Source: JBEKIK01 sp050013075 (GTDB taxonomy: Bacteria; Planctomycetota; Planctomycetia; Pirellulales; Thermoguttaceae). Taken from it: DNA of 36,518 bases. Numbering within the stretch: the stretch's first letter is position 1; the number at the start of each line of letters is the position of its first letter. Below the pieces are notes generated by a model that saw only the letters and a list, made by a program, of their open reading frames with translations, made no database searches and was not told the origin of the DNA. The stretch is from positions 1-36,518 of the forward strand of contig JBEKFZ010000037.1 of the NCBI GenBank assembly GCA_050013075.1. The letters run 5' to 3'. This document shows, one piece after another, positions 9,088 through 15,103 of the stretch. A program made the translations under genes and the position numbers.

Positions 9088-9417
9088 ATGGATGCAAAAA
9101 CCCAGGCAAAATACGAGGCCCGCGCCAGGATCATCAAGGCCATGGCCCACCCCGCGCGTTTGTTGATCGTGGATGAATTGGCGCGGCGCGACGAACGATG
9201 CGTCTGCGAGTTGACCGAAATGGTCGGCACCGATATGTCCACGGTCTCGCGTCATTTGGCCATACTGAAACACGCCGGCATCATCGAAGACCAAAAACGC
9301 GGATCGCAAGTTTACTATAAGCTCCGCGTGCGTTGCGTTTTGGATTTTATCGAGTGCGTGGAGTCTGTTTTGGCGTGCAATATGCGGGAACAAAGGAAAA
9401 TACTTGGGAGAATGTAG
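9088..9417 (+). CDS. arsR: ArsR/SmtB family metalloregulator
   Basis: This 109-residue winged-helix repressor opens the cassette. The recognition region contains STVSRHLAILKHAGI (51-65), and the wing is QKRGSQVYYKL (69-79). Cys38 and Cys40 sit in the CVCEL motif at the start of the DNA-binding region, the same place as the As(III)/Sb(III) ligands of plasmid ArsR (CVCDL). Cys83, Cys90 and Cys97 are further possible ligands. The ATG at 9088 has GAGGAA 9 nt before it. The promoter just upstream carries palindromes, so autoregulation is likely. As(III), or a trivalent organoarsenical, binding would release the repressor. The stop is one base from the next start, so translation is probably coupled. 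Confidence 0.88.
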   Translation: MDAKTQAKYEARARIIKAMAHPARLLIVDELARRDERCVCELTEMVGTDMSTVSRHLAILKHAGIIEDQKRGSQVYYKLRVRCVLDFIECVESVLACNMREQRKILGRM

Positions 9418-9418
9418 C

Positions 9419-9874
9419 ATGCCGGAATACATCGAGACAACCGTTGATAAATTCATCTTCCGCATCGCTACCGATCGATTTTATAGTATCGACGGCATTT
9501 GGGCGCAAGAAACCCGCCAACGCAATCGCGTGCGCGTCGGACTGAGCGATTATTCGCAACAGCGCATGGGCGATGTGGCCTACATTCACCTCAAATCGCC
9601 CGGCGCCAGGCTTGCGGTTGGAAACGCATTTGCCGAAATAGAATCGATCAAGGCCAATTCGGACCTTTTCTCGCCCGTAAACGGCGTTATCTCGGACATC
9701 AACAAATCCCTCGATTCCAGCCCGGAGATCGTCAACCAAGATCCCTACGGCAAAGGCTGGCTGACGGAAATTGAAGCCGACGATTGGCAAGCGGATCAAG
9801 CTCAACTGCTTCAGCCGCAGGCGTACCTATCGGCTATGCGCGAACAGGCCGAAAAGGAGTTGAACGATTCATGA
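9419..9874 (+). CDS. gcvH: GcvH-like lipoyl-carrier protein in the ars operon
   Basis: The 151-residue product matches glycine-cleavage H protein in length and layout. The motif AEIESIKANSDLFSPVNG has the lipoyl-attachment Lys78, and a typical C-terminal GWLTEIEADDW follows. I chose ATG 9419, with GGGAG 8 nt upstream, over an in-frame TTG at 9404. In the glycine cleavage system H protein shuttles an aminomethyl group, but no gcvT, gcvP or lipoyl ligase gene is near. It lies between arsR and an OsmC-like gene. A dithiolane cofactor could bind trivalent arsenicals or feed electrons to the reductases downstream. That role is inference. Lipoate-binding paralogues with non-glycine roles are known in sulfur-oxidising sHdr systems, so a moonlighting carrier is plausible. 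Confidence 0.85.
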   Translation: MPEYIETTVDKFIFRIATDRFYSIDGIWAQETRQRNRVRVGLSDYSQQRMGDVAYIHLKSPGARLAVGNAFAEIESIKANSDLFSPVNGVISDINKSLDSSPEIVNQDPYGKGWLTEIEADDWQADQAQLLQPQAYLSAMREQAEKELNDS

Positions 9875-10320
9875 GCCGCACTGCTACCTACCACACCACG
9901 GTTAGTTGGAAAGGCGGACATTGGGGGCATCTGGTCATGGGAAACGGACCGGAATATGAATTCTCCGCCCCACCCGACGCACATGGATTTTCAGGCGTTT
10001 TTACCCCGGAAGACGCTTTTGTAGCCGCCGCTAATACTTGCGTAATGATGATGTTCATCTGGGCGACCGAAAGGTTCAAACTCAAACTGCTCTCCTACGA
10101 GTGCCGTACGGAGGGTACTAAACTGATCGAACTCGATCGTACGGAAATCTTCATTCGCTTGCTCTTTCGACCCAAAATCCGCGTGGCGGCAAATAGTGAA
10201 TTGCCACAAGTGGTCGAAGCAAAGGTGCGACGCGCCTTAAAGGCCGCGCAGAAGTACAGCCTGGTGGCCAACTCCGTCAAGTCGGAAATCGTCGTGGAGC
10301 CGGAGGTGTCGGTTGAATAA
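9871..10320 (+). CDS. OsmC/Ohr family peroxiredoxin-like protein
   Basis: The start codon overlaps the gcvH stop (ATGA), so the two are translationally coupled. The 149-residue product has the OsmC fold signature: an N-terminal strand region followed by FTPEDAFVAAANTCVMMM. Cys57 is at the classic helix position, and Cys78 (SYEC) matches the second redox Cys. OsmC/Ohr proteins reduce organic hydroperoxides with a Cys pair, and Ohr is recycled by lipoylated proteins. That makes the neighbouring lipoyl carrier a natural electron donor, a link I infer from family knowledge. The product is cytoplasmic with no signal peptide. The OsmC family is certain; whether it acts on peroxides or on an arsenical or sulfur species is open. 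Confidence 0.85.
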   Translation: MSRTATYHTTVSWKGGHWGHLVMGNGPEYEFSAPPDAHGFSGVFTPEDAFVAAANTCVMMMFIWATERFKLKLLSYECRTEGTKLIELDRTEIFIRLLFRPKIRVAANSELPQVVEAKVRRALKAAQKYSLVANSVKSEIVVEPEVSVE

Positions 10321-10403
10321 TTAAAGCGAGCGGTAACACGTAATCAAAGTAAGTTGAGAAGATATGTGAACATCGACCTAATCCGCCAGTGGAGCAATTC
10401 AAC

Positions 10404-10649
10404 ATGATTATTCAAGTCCTTGGAACCGGGTGCGGCAAGTGCAAGACGCTATATGAGACGGTGAACAAAGCCGTAATGGAAACAGGCGTGGACGCCTTGG
10501 TCGAAAAGGTCGATGATATCCAAAAAATAATGTCTTACAATATCCTGATGCCCCCCGGACTTGTAATCGACGGCTACATCAAGGTCGCCGGGCGCGTCCC
10601 GAGCTTGGAAGAAGTCAAACGGCTAATCCTTACCGCAAAAGGCAACTGA
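10404..10649 (+). CDS. small CGKC thioredoxin-like redox protein
   Basis: The 81-residue product is of the small-redox-active-disulfide-protein-2 type. It begins MIIQVLGTGCGKCK with the active pair Cys10/Cys13 and carries a cis-proline-like MPPGLVIDG segment near residue 53. I chose ATG 10404 because GGAG lies about 9 nt upstream; an in-frame GTG at 10389 is less likely. Such proteins are cytoplasmic thiol-disulfide carriers often found beside permeases of the ArsP/ArsG type. Here it probably supplies electrons to the cassette's redox proteins. A gap of about 80 nt separates it from the OsmC gene, larger than elsewhere in the operon. Confidence 0.85.
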   Translation: MIIQVLGTGCGKCKTLYETVNKAVMETGVDALVEKVDDIQKIMSYNILMPPGLVIDGYIKVAGRVPSLEEVKRLILTAKGN

Positions 10650-10675
10650 CCGGCAAATGGAAAGTGGAATATGCG

Positions 10676-11095
10676 ATGGTAAATGATAATAAAATGGGAC
10701 AAGTCTTGGTGATACCTTGCAGCGGGATCGGCAAGGTGCAGGGATTGATCAGCCGGGAGGCAGTCTATCGAGTCGTCGACGCCTTGCTGCCGCGCAGAGC
10801 CGAAACTGTTTGTCTGGCCCTATTAGTAACCGGCGATCCGGAAACGATTAAAAAGGTGCGAGATTGTCCGTGCATTACCATCGATGGCTGCCCCAAACTA
10901 TGTGCCCAAAAGAACGTGGAAATGTCGGGCGGGAAAGTTTCCCATACGGTTCACGTCTTCGATGCCTTGAAAAGTCACCGCGGCAAACAGTTCGGCTCTC
11001 CCACCGCACTCAGCGAAGACGGCTTAGCCGCCGTGGATGAGATTGCTGCCGATGTCGCCGAATCCGTCCGGCAAATGACTATTGAACATAGGTGA
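10676..11095 (+). CDS. DGC-domain putative zinc-binding protein, copy 1
   Basis: The 139-residue product carries the hallmarks of the DGC-domain family (annotated as putative zinc-binding protein): an N-terminal PCSGIGKVQGL loop and a central ITIDGCPKLCAQK motif with the DGC signature. Further Cys residues are in VRDCPCI. The fold is thought to be Rossmann-like with metal-binding Cys; no enzyme activity is established. Start choice is uncertain: ATG 10676 follows GTGGA at 7 nt, while ATG 10694 is also in frame. The stop lies 4 nt before the start of the second DGC gene. I infer a role in binding thiophilic metal or metalloid ions inside the cell. Confidence 0.78.
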   Translation: MVNDNKMGQVLVIPCSGIGKVQGLISREAVYRVVDALLPRRAETVCLALLVTGDPETIKKVRDCPCITIDGCPKLCAQKNVEMSGGKVSHTVHVFDALKSHRGKQFGSPTALSEDGLAAVDEIAADVAESVRQMTIEHR

Positions 11096-11099
11096 GATC

Positions 11100-11786
11100 A
11101 TGGGTGAAATAAACAAGGTGGGCATCATCTCTTGTAGCGGCGAGGAAATTCCGGCCGGGACCGTTTCCAGGATGGCAACCCGCCGCGTGCTGGAGCTTCT
11201 GCGCCCTCAATCCACGGTGACGTTATGTCTGCCTTTGTTCCTGGCAGGCGAAGAAATGGAACGCCGCTTCGCCCGAGAACATCCCACGATTACCGTGGAT
11301 GGCTGCGACAAACTATGCGCCAAACGGGGAACGGAAACTTACAGCGGCCAAGTAGCGGCTTCCCTTGTGGTGACGGATATTCTGGGCGACAGGGTAGACG
11401 GCTGTCATCATTCGCTCCGGGACGCCGGTAAGATTGATGAGGAAGCGGTCTGGATCGTCGCCGAAAAGATTTCAGCGCAAGTAGACGCCCTGCTGGCTTT
11501 GGTCCCGCACTCCGAACAGATTAAGGACGCCGGCGCCGCTTCATGTGCATGCTCTTGTGGAACTCCCGCACCGGAAATAACATTGCAGATCAACGGCAAG
11601 CCGGTAGCCGTCAACGGCCTTCACCTGATTTTCGAACACCTCCATAAACAGGGACTGGAACCTACAAATGATTACGCCGACCGGTTGCTGGATATGGTCC
11701 GAATCTATCATTTCATTGAACCTGCCGAAGAGAATTTCTATCTCGACGCCTTGGCGGCGGCTTATCGGAATTATTGTCAACACTAA
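11100..11786 (+). CDS. DGC-domain putative zinc-binding protein, copy 2, with C-terminal extension
   Basis: Residues 1-145 repeat the DGC-domain pattern of the preceding gene: SCSGEEIPAG near the N-terminus and ITVDGCDKLCAKR in the middle. The remaining 80 residues are extra. They begin with a Cys-rich linker, SCACSCG, then a compact all-alpha/beta tail (residues about 160-228) that I do not recognise. I chose ATG 11100 because AGGTGAG stands just before it; a TTG at 11082 would overlap the previous gene. The two DGC genes look like an old tandem duplication, one copy of which gained the Cys-rich tail, possibly an added metalloid site. It is likely cytoplasmic. Confidence 0.78.
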   Translation: MGEINKVGIISCSGEEIPAGTVSRMATRRVLELLRPQSTVTLCLPLFLAGEEMERRFAREHPTITVDGCDKLCAKRGTETYSGQVAASLVVTDILGDRVDGCHHSLRDAGKIDEEAVWIVAEKISAQVDALLALVPHSEQIKDAGAASCACSCGTPAPEITLQINGKPVAVNGLHLIFEHLHKQGLEPTNDYADRLLDMVRIYHFIEPAEENFYLDALAAAYRNYCQH

Positions 11787-11821
11787 CCGTTTGCGAATTA
11801 ATAAAAATAGGAAACGTCATT

Positions 11822-12292
11822 ATGAATACTAAAAAGGCCTTCACCATTTGCCTGCTGCTGTTCGTGGCCGCCGCCATTACGGTGCTGACGGTCAAAAGCC
11901 TTCATTCAGGCCCGCAAGCGGCAAGTGCCGCGCCGCCGATCCAAAACGGCGTCGTAGTGTACTATTTTCACGGCAACACGCGATGCCCTACCTGCCGCAA
12001 CATCGAGGCCTATGCCCACGAGGCGGTGGAAAGCGGTTTTGCCGATGAGTTGAAGAGCAAACAAATCCTATGGCAAGCGATCAACTACGAAACACCCGGC
12101 AACGATCATTTCGCCACCGATTATGAATTCGTCGCGCCTATCGTCGTACTGGTCATGTTCAAAGACGGAAAGCAGGTGAAATGGAAAGGTCTGCCGGAAG
12201 TCTGGGAACACGTCGGCGATAAGCCGACCTTTGTCAATTTCGTGCAAACAAGCCTTACAGAGTTCTTACTAGAAAAAGGAACCTCAAAATGA
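11822..12292 (+). CDS. membrane-anchored CxxC protein, ArsE/ArsF-type
   Basis: The 156-residue product has an N-terminal membrane anchor (about 5-23), then YYFHGNTRCPTCRN with Cys55/Cys58, and a thioredoxin-like remainder. It resembles the ArsF family (annotated as nitrophenyl compound nitroreductase subunit). In Shewanella, arsE and arsF act with the permease ArsG on aromatic arsenicals such as roxarsone and nitarsone. The next gene is a diverged sister, and the permease follows, reproducing the arsE-arsF-arsG order. ATG 11822 follows AGGAAA at about 8 nt. The stop overlaps the next start by 4 nt. The domain probably faces the periplasm. Confidence is high for the fold and context, moderate for the arsenical substrate. 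Confidence 0.78.
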   Translation: MNTKKAFTICLLLFVAAAITVLTVKSLHSGPQAASAAPPIQNGVVVYYFHGNTRCPTCRNIEAYAHEAVESGFADELKSKQILWQAINYETPGNDHFATDYEFVAPIVVLVMFKDGKQVKWKGLPEVWEHVGDKPTFVNFVQTSLTEFLLEKGTSK

Positions 12293-12780
12293 CCATGTTT
12301 TCCTTTATCCGAGCATCAAGGCCGGCCGCCTGCATTGTCTTTGCCGCGATTGCTCTCATTGCCACGCGGCAATCCGCGCGAACAATAGCCGCCGAAAGTC
12401 CGGCTGCAAGCCCTTCGCATCAAGTGATCGCCTGTTATTTCCATCGCACTGTCCGCTGCGACACGTGCAAGAAAATTAGCGCCTACATCGATGAAGCCGT
12501 ACGGACCGGATTCGCTCCCCAAGTAAAAGAGGGCGGCGTGAAAATGGTAATGGTCGATTTCCAAGACGAGAAGAACAAAAAACTCACCCAGGCGTACAAA
12601 ATCACCGGCCCCACGCTTATCATCATGGATGTGCACGACGGTGAAGCCACTGCCTGGAAGCCGGCGTTGAAAGTATGGTCGCTGGTGGCCAAAAAGGACG
12701 ATTTCTTCAAGTATGTCCAAACCGAAATACAAAACTACATGGACGGCAAAAAAACGCAGTCCGATAATCCGTCCAAATAA
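12289..12780 (+). CDS. arsF: exported CxxC protein, ArsF family
   Basis: The 163-residue product has a cleavable-looking signal (hydrophobic about 14-26, then TIAAES) and ACYFHRTVRCDTCKK with Cys57/Cys60. It is a sister of the preceding protein, sharing the YFHxxxRCxTC core, the EAVxxGFA segment, and the KxWxxVxxKxxFxxxVQT tail. ATG 12289 overlaps the preceding stop (ATGA), with AAGGA 8 nt upstream. The pair plus the permease downstream fits an arsEFG-like module. The role as a reductase subunit for aromatic arsenicals is family knowledge; activity on the same substrate here is inferred. Other thiophilic substrates cannot be excluded. Confidence 0.78.
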   Translation: MTMFSFIRASRPAACIVFAAIALIATRQSARTIAAESPAASPSHQVIACYFHRTVRCDTCKKISAYIDEAVRTGFAPQVKEGGVKMVMVDFQDEKNKKLTQAYKITGPTLIIMDVHDGEATAWKPALKVWSLVAKKDDFFKYVQTEIQNYMDGKKTQSDNPSK

Positions 12781-12801
12781 TATTTCCGTGGAATGGATAC
12801 T

Positions 12802-13491
12802 ATGGTTGAGTTTATCATTGCAACGGGATTGGCTTTTTGGCTTGGAATCCTCACCTCCATAAGCCCCTGCCCCCTGGCGACGAATATCGCTGCCATTTCT
12901 TACATCGGCCGCCGGATGGGAAACTCCCGGCAGGTTTTTCTCACCGGAGTGCTCTATACCCTGGGCCGAACTCTTGCCTACCTGGGCCTGGCGTTCGTGC
13001 TCGTTGCAAGCGTGCTCTCCGTGCCGCAAATCTCACTGTTCTTGCAAAAGTACATGAACTTGCTCTTGGGACCGATTCTGATCCTCGTGGGCATGTTCTT
13101 GCTGCAGCTTATCCAATTGAACTTGGGCGGCGGGGGCATGAACGAAGGACTTCAAAAACGGGTCGATGCGATAGGCATTTGGGGCGCGCTTTTGCTAGGC
13201 GCGGTGTTCGCCTTGTCGTTCTGCCCAGTTTCGGCGGCCCTATATTTCGGCAGCCTGATACCACTTGCGGTAAAGGCGAATTCCAGCGTGGTATTGCCGA
13301 TTGTCTACGGCATAGGCACCGCCCTGCCGGTGATGGTCTTTGCCGTGCTCCTGGCCCTAAGCGCCCAATCGGTGGGCAAAGCCTACAACATCCTCGCCAA
13401 GATCGAATGGTGGGCACGTATCATCACCGGCTGGATCTTTATACTGTTAGGCCTCTACTTTTCCTTGAAATATATTTTCGAGGTGTTTTGA
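12802..13491 (+). CDS. arsG: ArsG-type permease (DsbD/TauE-like membrane protein)
   Basis: The 229-residue product is almost wholly hydrophobic, with six predicted membrane spans. It has the two half-sites typical of the family: TSISPCPLATNIAAISYIG near residue 20 and ALSFCPVSAALYFG near 140, each holding a Pro-flanked Cys within the membrane. The layout matches permeases annotated as aromatic aminobenzylarsenical efflux ArsG family, related to DsbD/CcdA and SafE. I chose ATG 12802 because GTGGA is 9 nt upstream; ATG 12793 directly abuts it. It would export the reduced trivalent arsenical produced by the CxxC proteins upstream. The paired Cys could instead pass electrons across the membrane, as in DsbD. 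It closes the operon, 21 nt after arsF. Confidence 0.8.
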   Translation: MVEFIIATGLAFWLGILTSISPCPLATNIAAISYIGRRMGNSRQVFLTGVLYTLGRTLAYLGLAFVLVASVLSVPQISLFLQKYMNLLLGPILILVGMFLLQLIQLNLGGGGMNEGLQKRVDAIGIWGALLLGAVFALSFCPVSAALYFGSLIPLAVKANSSVVLPIVYGIGTALPVMVFAVLLALSAQSVGKAYNILAKIEWWARIITGWIFILLGLYFSLKYIFEVF

Positions 13492-13535
13492 AAACGCCCC
13501 ATCAACCTGATTTAGCCATATTAGCTTGATACCCA

Positions 13536-13575
13536 TTTCACCCGCCGTGAATCCGTGAATACACGGCGCGTGAAA
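13536..13575 (+). terminator. 14-bp inverted repeat after arsG
   Basis: TTTCACCCGCCGTG (13536-13549) pairs with CACGGCGCGTGAAA (13562-13575), 13 of 14 positions matching, around a 12-nt loop. It begins 44 nt after the arsG stop. No T-run follows, so it could be a weak terminator of the ars operon or a protein site. Confidence 0.45.
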
Positions 13576-13612
13576 CTATCCAGAATACCAGCCGTTAGAA
13601 ATATCCGCTGTT

Positions 13613-13630
13613 TGTGAACATATATTCACA
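13613..13630 (+). promoter_or_regulatory. CRP-like palindrome upstream of the polysaccharide operon
   Basis: TGTGAA (13613-13618) and TTCACA (13625-13630) are perfect inverted half-sites with a 6-nt gap. The half-sites resemble CRP/FNR boxes, but the TGTGA/TCACA spacing is 8, not the usual 6. It lies about 200 nt before the wza gene and may regulate it. Confidence 0.35.
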
Positions 13631-13700
13631 TCCATTTCATCGGTTTAGGGCACACTTATCCAATGCCTTGCTAGCACGAGTGCAGGTTTTCAGATTGTAC

Positions 13701-13717
13701 GAACATTGAATATGTTC
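13701..13717 (+). promoter_or_regulatory. short inverted repeat upstream of the polysaccharide operon
   Basis: GAACAT (13701-13706) and ATGTTC (13712-13717) form a 6-5-6 inverted repeat about 120 nt before the likely wza start region. It is a possible repressor operator; no experimental parallel is recognised. Confidence 0.25.
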
Positions 13718-13807
13718 CTCTAGAGTGGCCCATACTTCCGAAGTAGTGCAAATTCCTCTTGACCATACCGACTGGATTCCAGTATCCTCCGCCGCCTTTT
13801 AATCCCT

Positions 13808-15031
13808 TTGGCGATAAGGGTTTTAGGAGGCTGGGCATGGTATGTGTATCATGGGCGGCAGTACAGAATTTTTCTTCTCATGGTTACTCTTCTCATGGTT
13901 ATTACTTATTTGCCCCGAAGCGGGACGCGGTTTTCCTACCGGCTGACCGTGCCCATATTATTAATCCTGATTCTCTGTTCGGGGTGTAATTCCGGCGTAT
14001 ACCGCGTTTCTAATCTACCGGCTGAATGTCTCGCCCCTTCGCCCGTTAACCCGGAATCCATCGACCTGGCCGGCCTTACTGAAACTACCATCAGCAGGGA
14101 AATAATCCAGCTAGGCGACGTGCTCGAGGTGACGATGGTTAACAACTATGAAAACATGACCCCTACCACCACGCCGGTCCGCGTGGCAAACGACGGAACG
14201 ATAGCCGTCCCCCTGGTTGGAAAAGTGAGTGTTGCCGGCTTGGAAGTACAACAGGCCGAACAGGTGATCGCCGCCGAGAGCGTCTCTCGCGGCATTTTTC
14301 GCAATCCCTGCATTACCTTGACCATGAAACAGTGCCAAACGAATAGAATTACAGTAGTGGGGGCAGTGGATAAGCCTGGTACGGTCGATCTTCCCCGGGC
14401 CTCGAGTTCGTTGTTAAGCGCGCTGGTTGCCGCCGGCGGTTTAAGTAAAGACGCCGATTCCGAGGTGGAAATCCGCCGCACGGATGCCAGCAACTTGCCT
14501 CAAAACCAGGTCCAAGGCGGAACGTTGCAGGCGGCCGACAGGACCGGAAACAACTTGCTCCCGGCAAGCTATCAGCAGGAGCAGGCTTTAGCCGCGCCTT
14601 CCGCCGCGATCAAGGTAAATCTGAAGACGGTCGGCGCAGGGACCGAAAAACTGCCGGAGTTGCACGACGGCGACGTTGTTTACGTTGCCAAGCGTACGCC
14701 CAAGCCGGTATACGTTATCGGGCTGGTCCGCAAACCCGGGGAATTTCCCTTTCCCATGAATCAGGAAATTCGCATTCTGGATGCTATTGCGTTGGCGGGG
14801 GGATGTTCCAATCCTTTGGCCGAAAACGTACTGGTGATCCGCCGGCCTCCCGGCAAGACGGAACCGATACGCATCGCGGTCAGTCTCCAGGCGGCCAAGC
14901 AGGGGCAGGATAACGTTGCCTTGGCGCCCGGCGATACCGTATCGGTGGAACAGACCCCCGCCACCGTTGTTATGGATTTCATACAAAACTTTATCCGCGT
15001 GGGTTTTGGAGCCTCCATGTCGTTATTCTAG
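13808..15031 (+). CDS. Wza-type polysaccharide export lipoprotein with SLBB domains
   Basis: This is an outer-membrane polysaccharide export protein. A hydrophobic segment ends in ILILCSGC, a lipoprotein signal in which the Cys would be acylated. A Poly_export domain (about 95-170) contains QLGDVLEV and VRVANDGTIAVPLVGKV. Two SLBB-type units follow: ITVVGAVDKPGTVDLP (about 180) and VYVIGLVRKPGEFPF (about 300), with IALAGG after the second. The C-terminal amphipathic helix suits an outer-membrane barrel. The coordinates show the longest frame, from TTG 13808. More likely starts are GTG 13844 or ATG 13880/13895, none with a good Shine-Dalgarno. The protein would form the outer-membrane exit for the polysaccharide made by the genes downstream. 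Confidence 0.88.
   Translation: MAIRVLGGWAWYVYHGRQYRIFLLMVTLLMVITYLPRSGTRFSYRLTVPILLILILCSGCNSGVYRVSNLPAECLAPSPVNPESIDLAGLTETTISREIIQLGDVLEVTMVNNYENMTPTTTPVRVANDGTIAVPLVGKVSVAGLEVQQAEQVIAAESVSRGIFRNPCITLTMKQCQTNRITVVGAVDKPGTVDLPRASSSLLSALVAAGGLSKDADSEVEIRRTDASNLPQNQVQGGTLQAADRTGNNLLPASYQQEQALAAPSAAIKVNLKTVGAGTEKLPELHDGDVVYVAKRTPKPVYVIGLVRKPGEFPFPMNQEIRILDAIALAGGCSNPLAENVLVIRRPPGKTEPIRIAVSLQAAKQGQDNVALAPGDTVSVEQTPATVVMDFIQNFIRVGFGASMSLF
13837..13989 (+). CDS. out-of-frame 50-codon leader ORF over the wza start
   Basis: AGGAGG at 13825-13830 is 6 nt before ATG 13837, the best Shine-Dalgarno in the area. This ATG opens a 50-codon frame, not the wza frame, ending at TAA 13987-13989 inside wza. 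The product has no recognisable domain. It may be a regulatory leader, the sign of a frameshift in the wza 5' end, or chance. Confidence 0.3.
   Translation: MVCVSWAAVQNFSSHGYSSHGYYLFAPKRDAVFLPADRAHIINPDSLFGV
13873..13902 (+). repeat. 15-bp tandem duplication at the wza start
   Basis: TCTTCTCATGGTTAC (13873-13887) is repeated as TCTTCTCATGGTTAT (13888-13902), one mismatch. In the wza frame it encodes two LLMV blocks, and each copy has an ATG that could serve as start. It suggests replication slippage near the start codon. Confidence 0.7.
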
Positions 15032-15103
15032 AGGCTTTGTTGTTAATGCTTATTTAACAGTGTCCTCATCGCCAACAAAAAGAGTATTCTCCGCCAGGCA
15101 GCC

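Noticed and set aside
12316..13029. 237-codon minus-strand frame under arsF/arsG
   Set aside because: Opposite strand of two clear genes in a tight operon; no recognisable product.
13613..13630. A true CRP binding site upstream of the polysaccharide operon
   Set aside because: Half-sites match, but the spacing between TGTGA and TCACA is 8 instead of 6, so I report it only as a palindrome.
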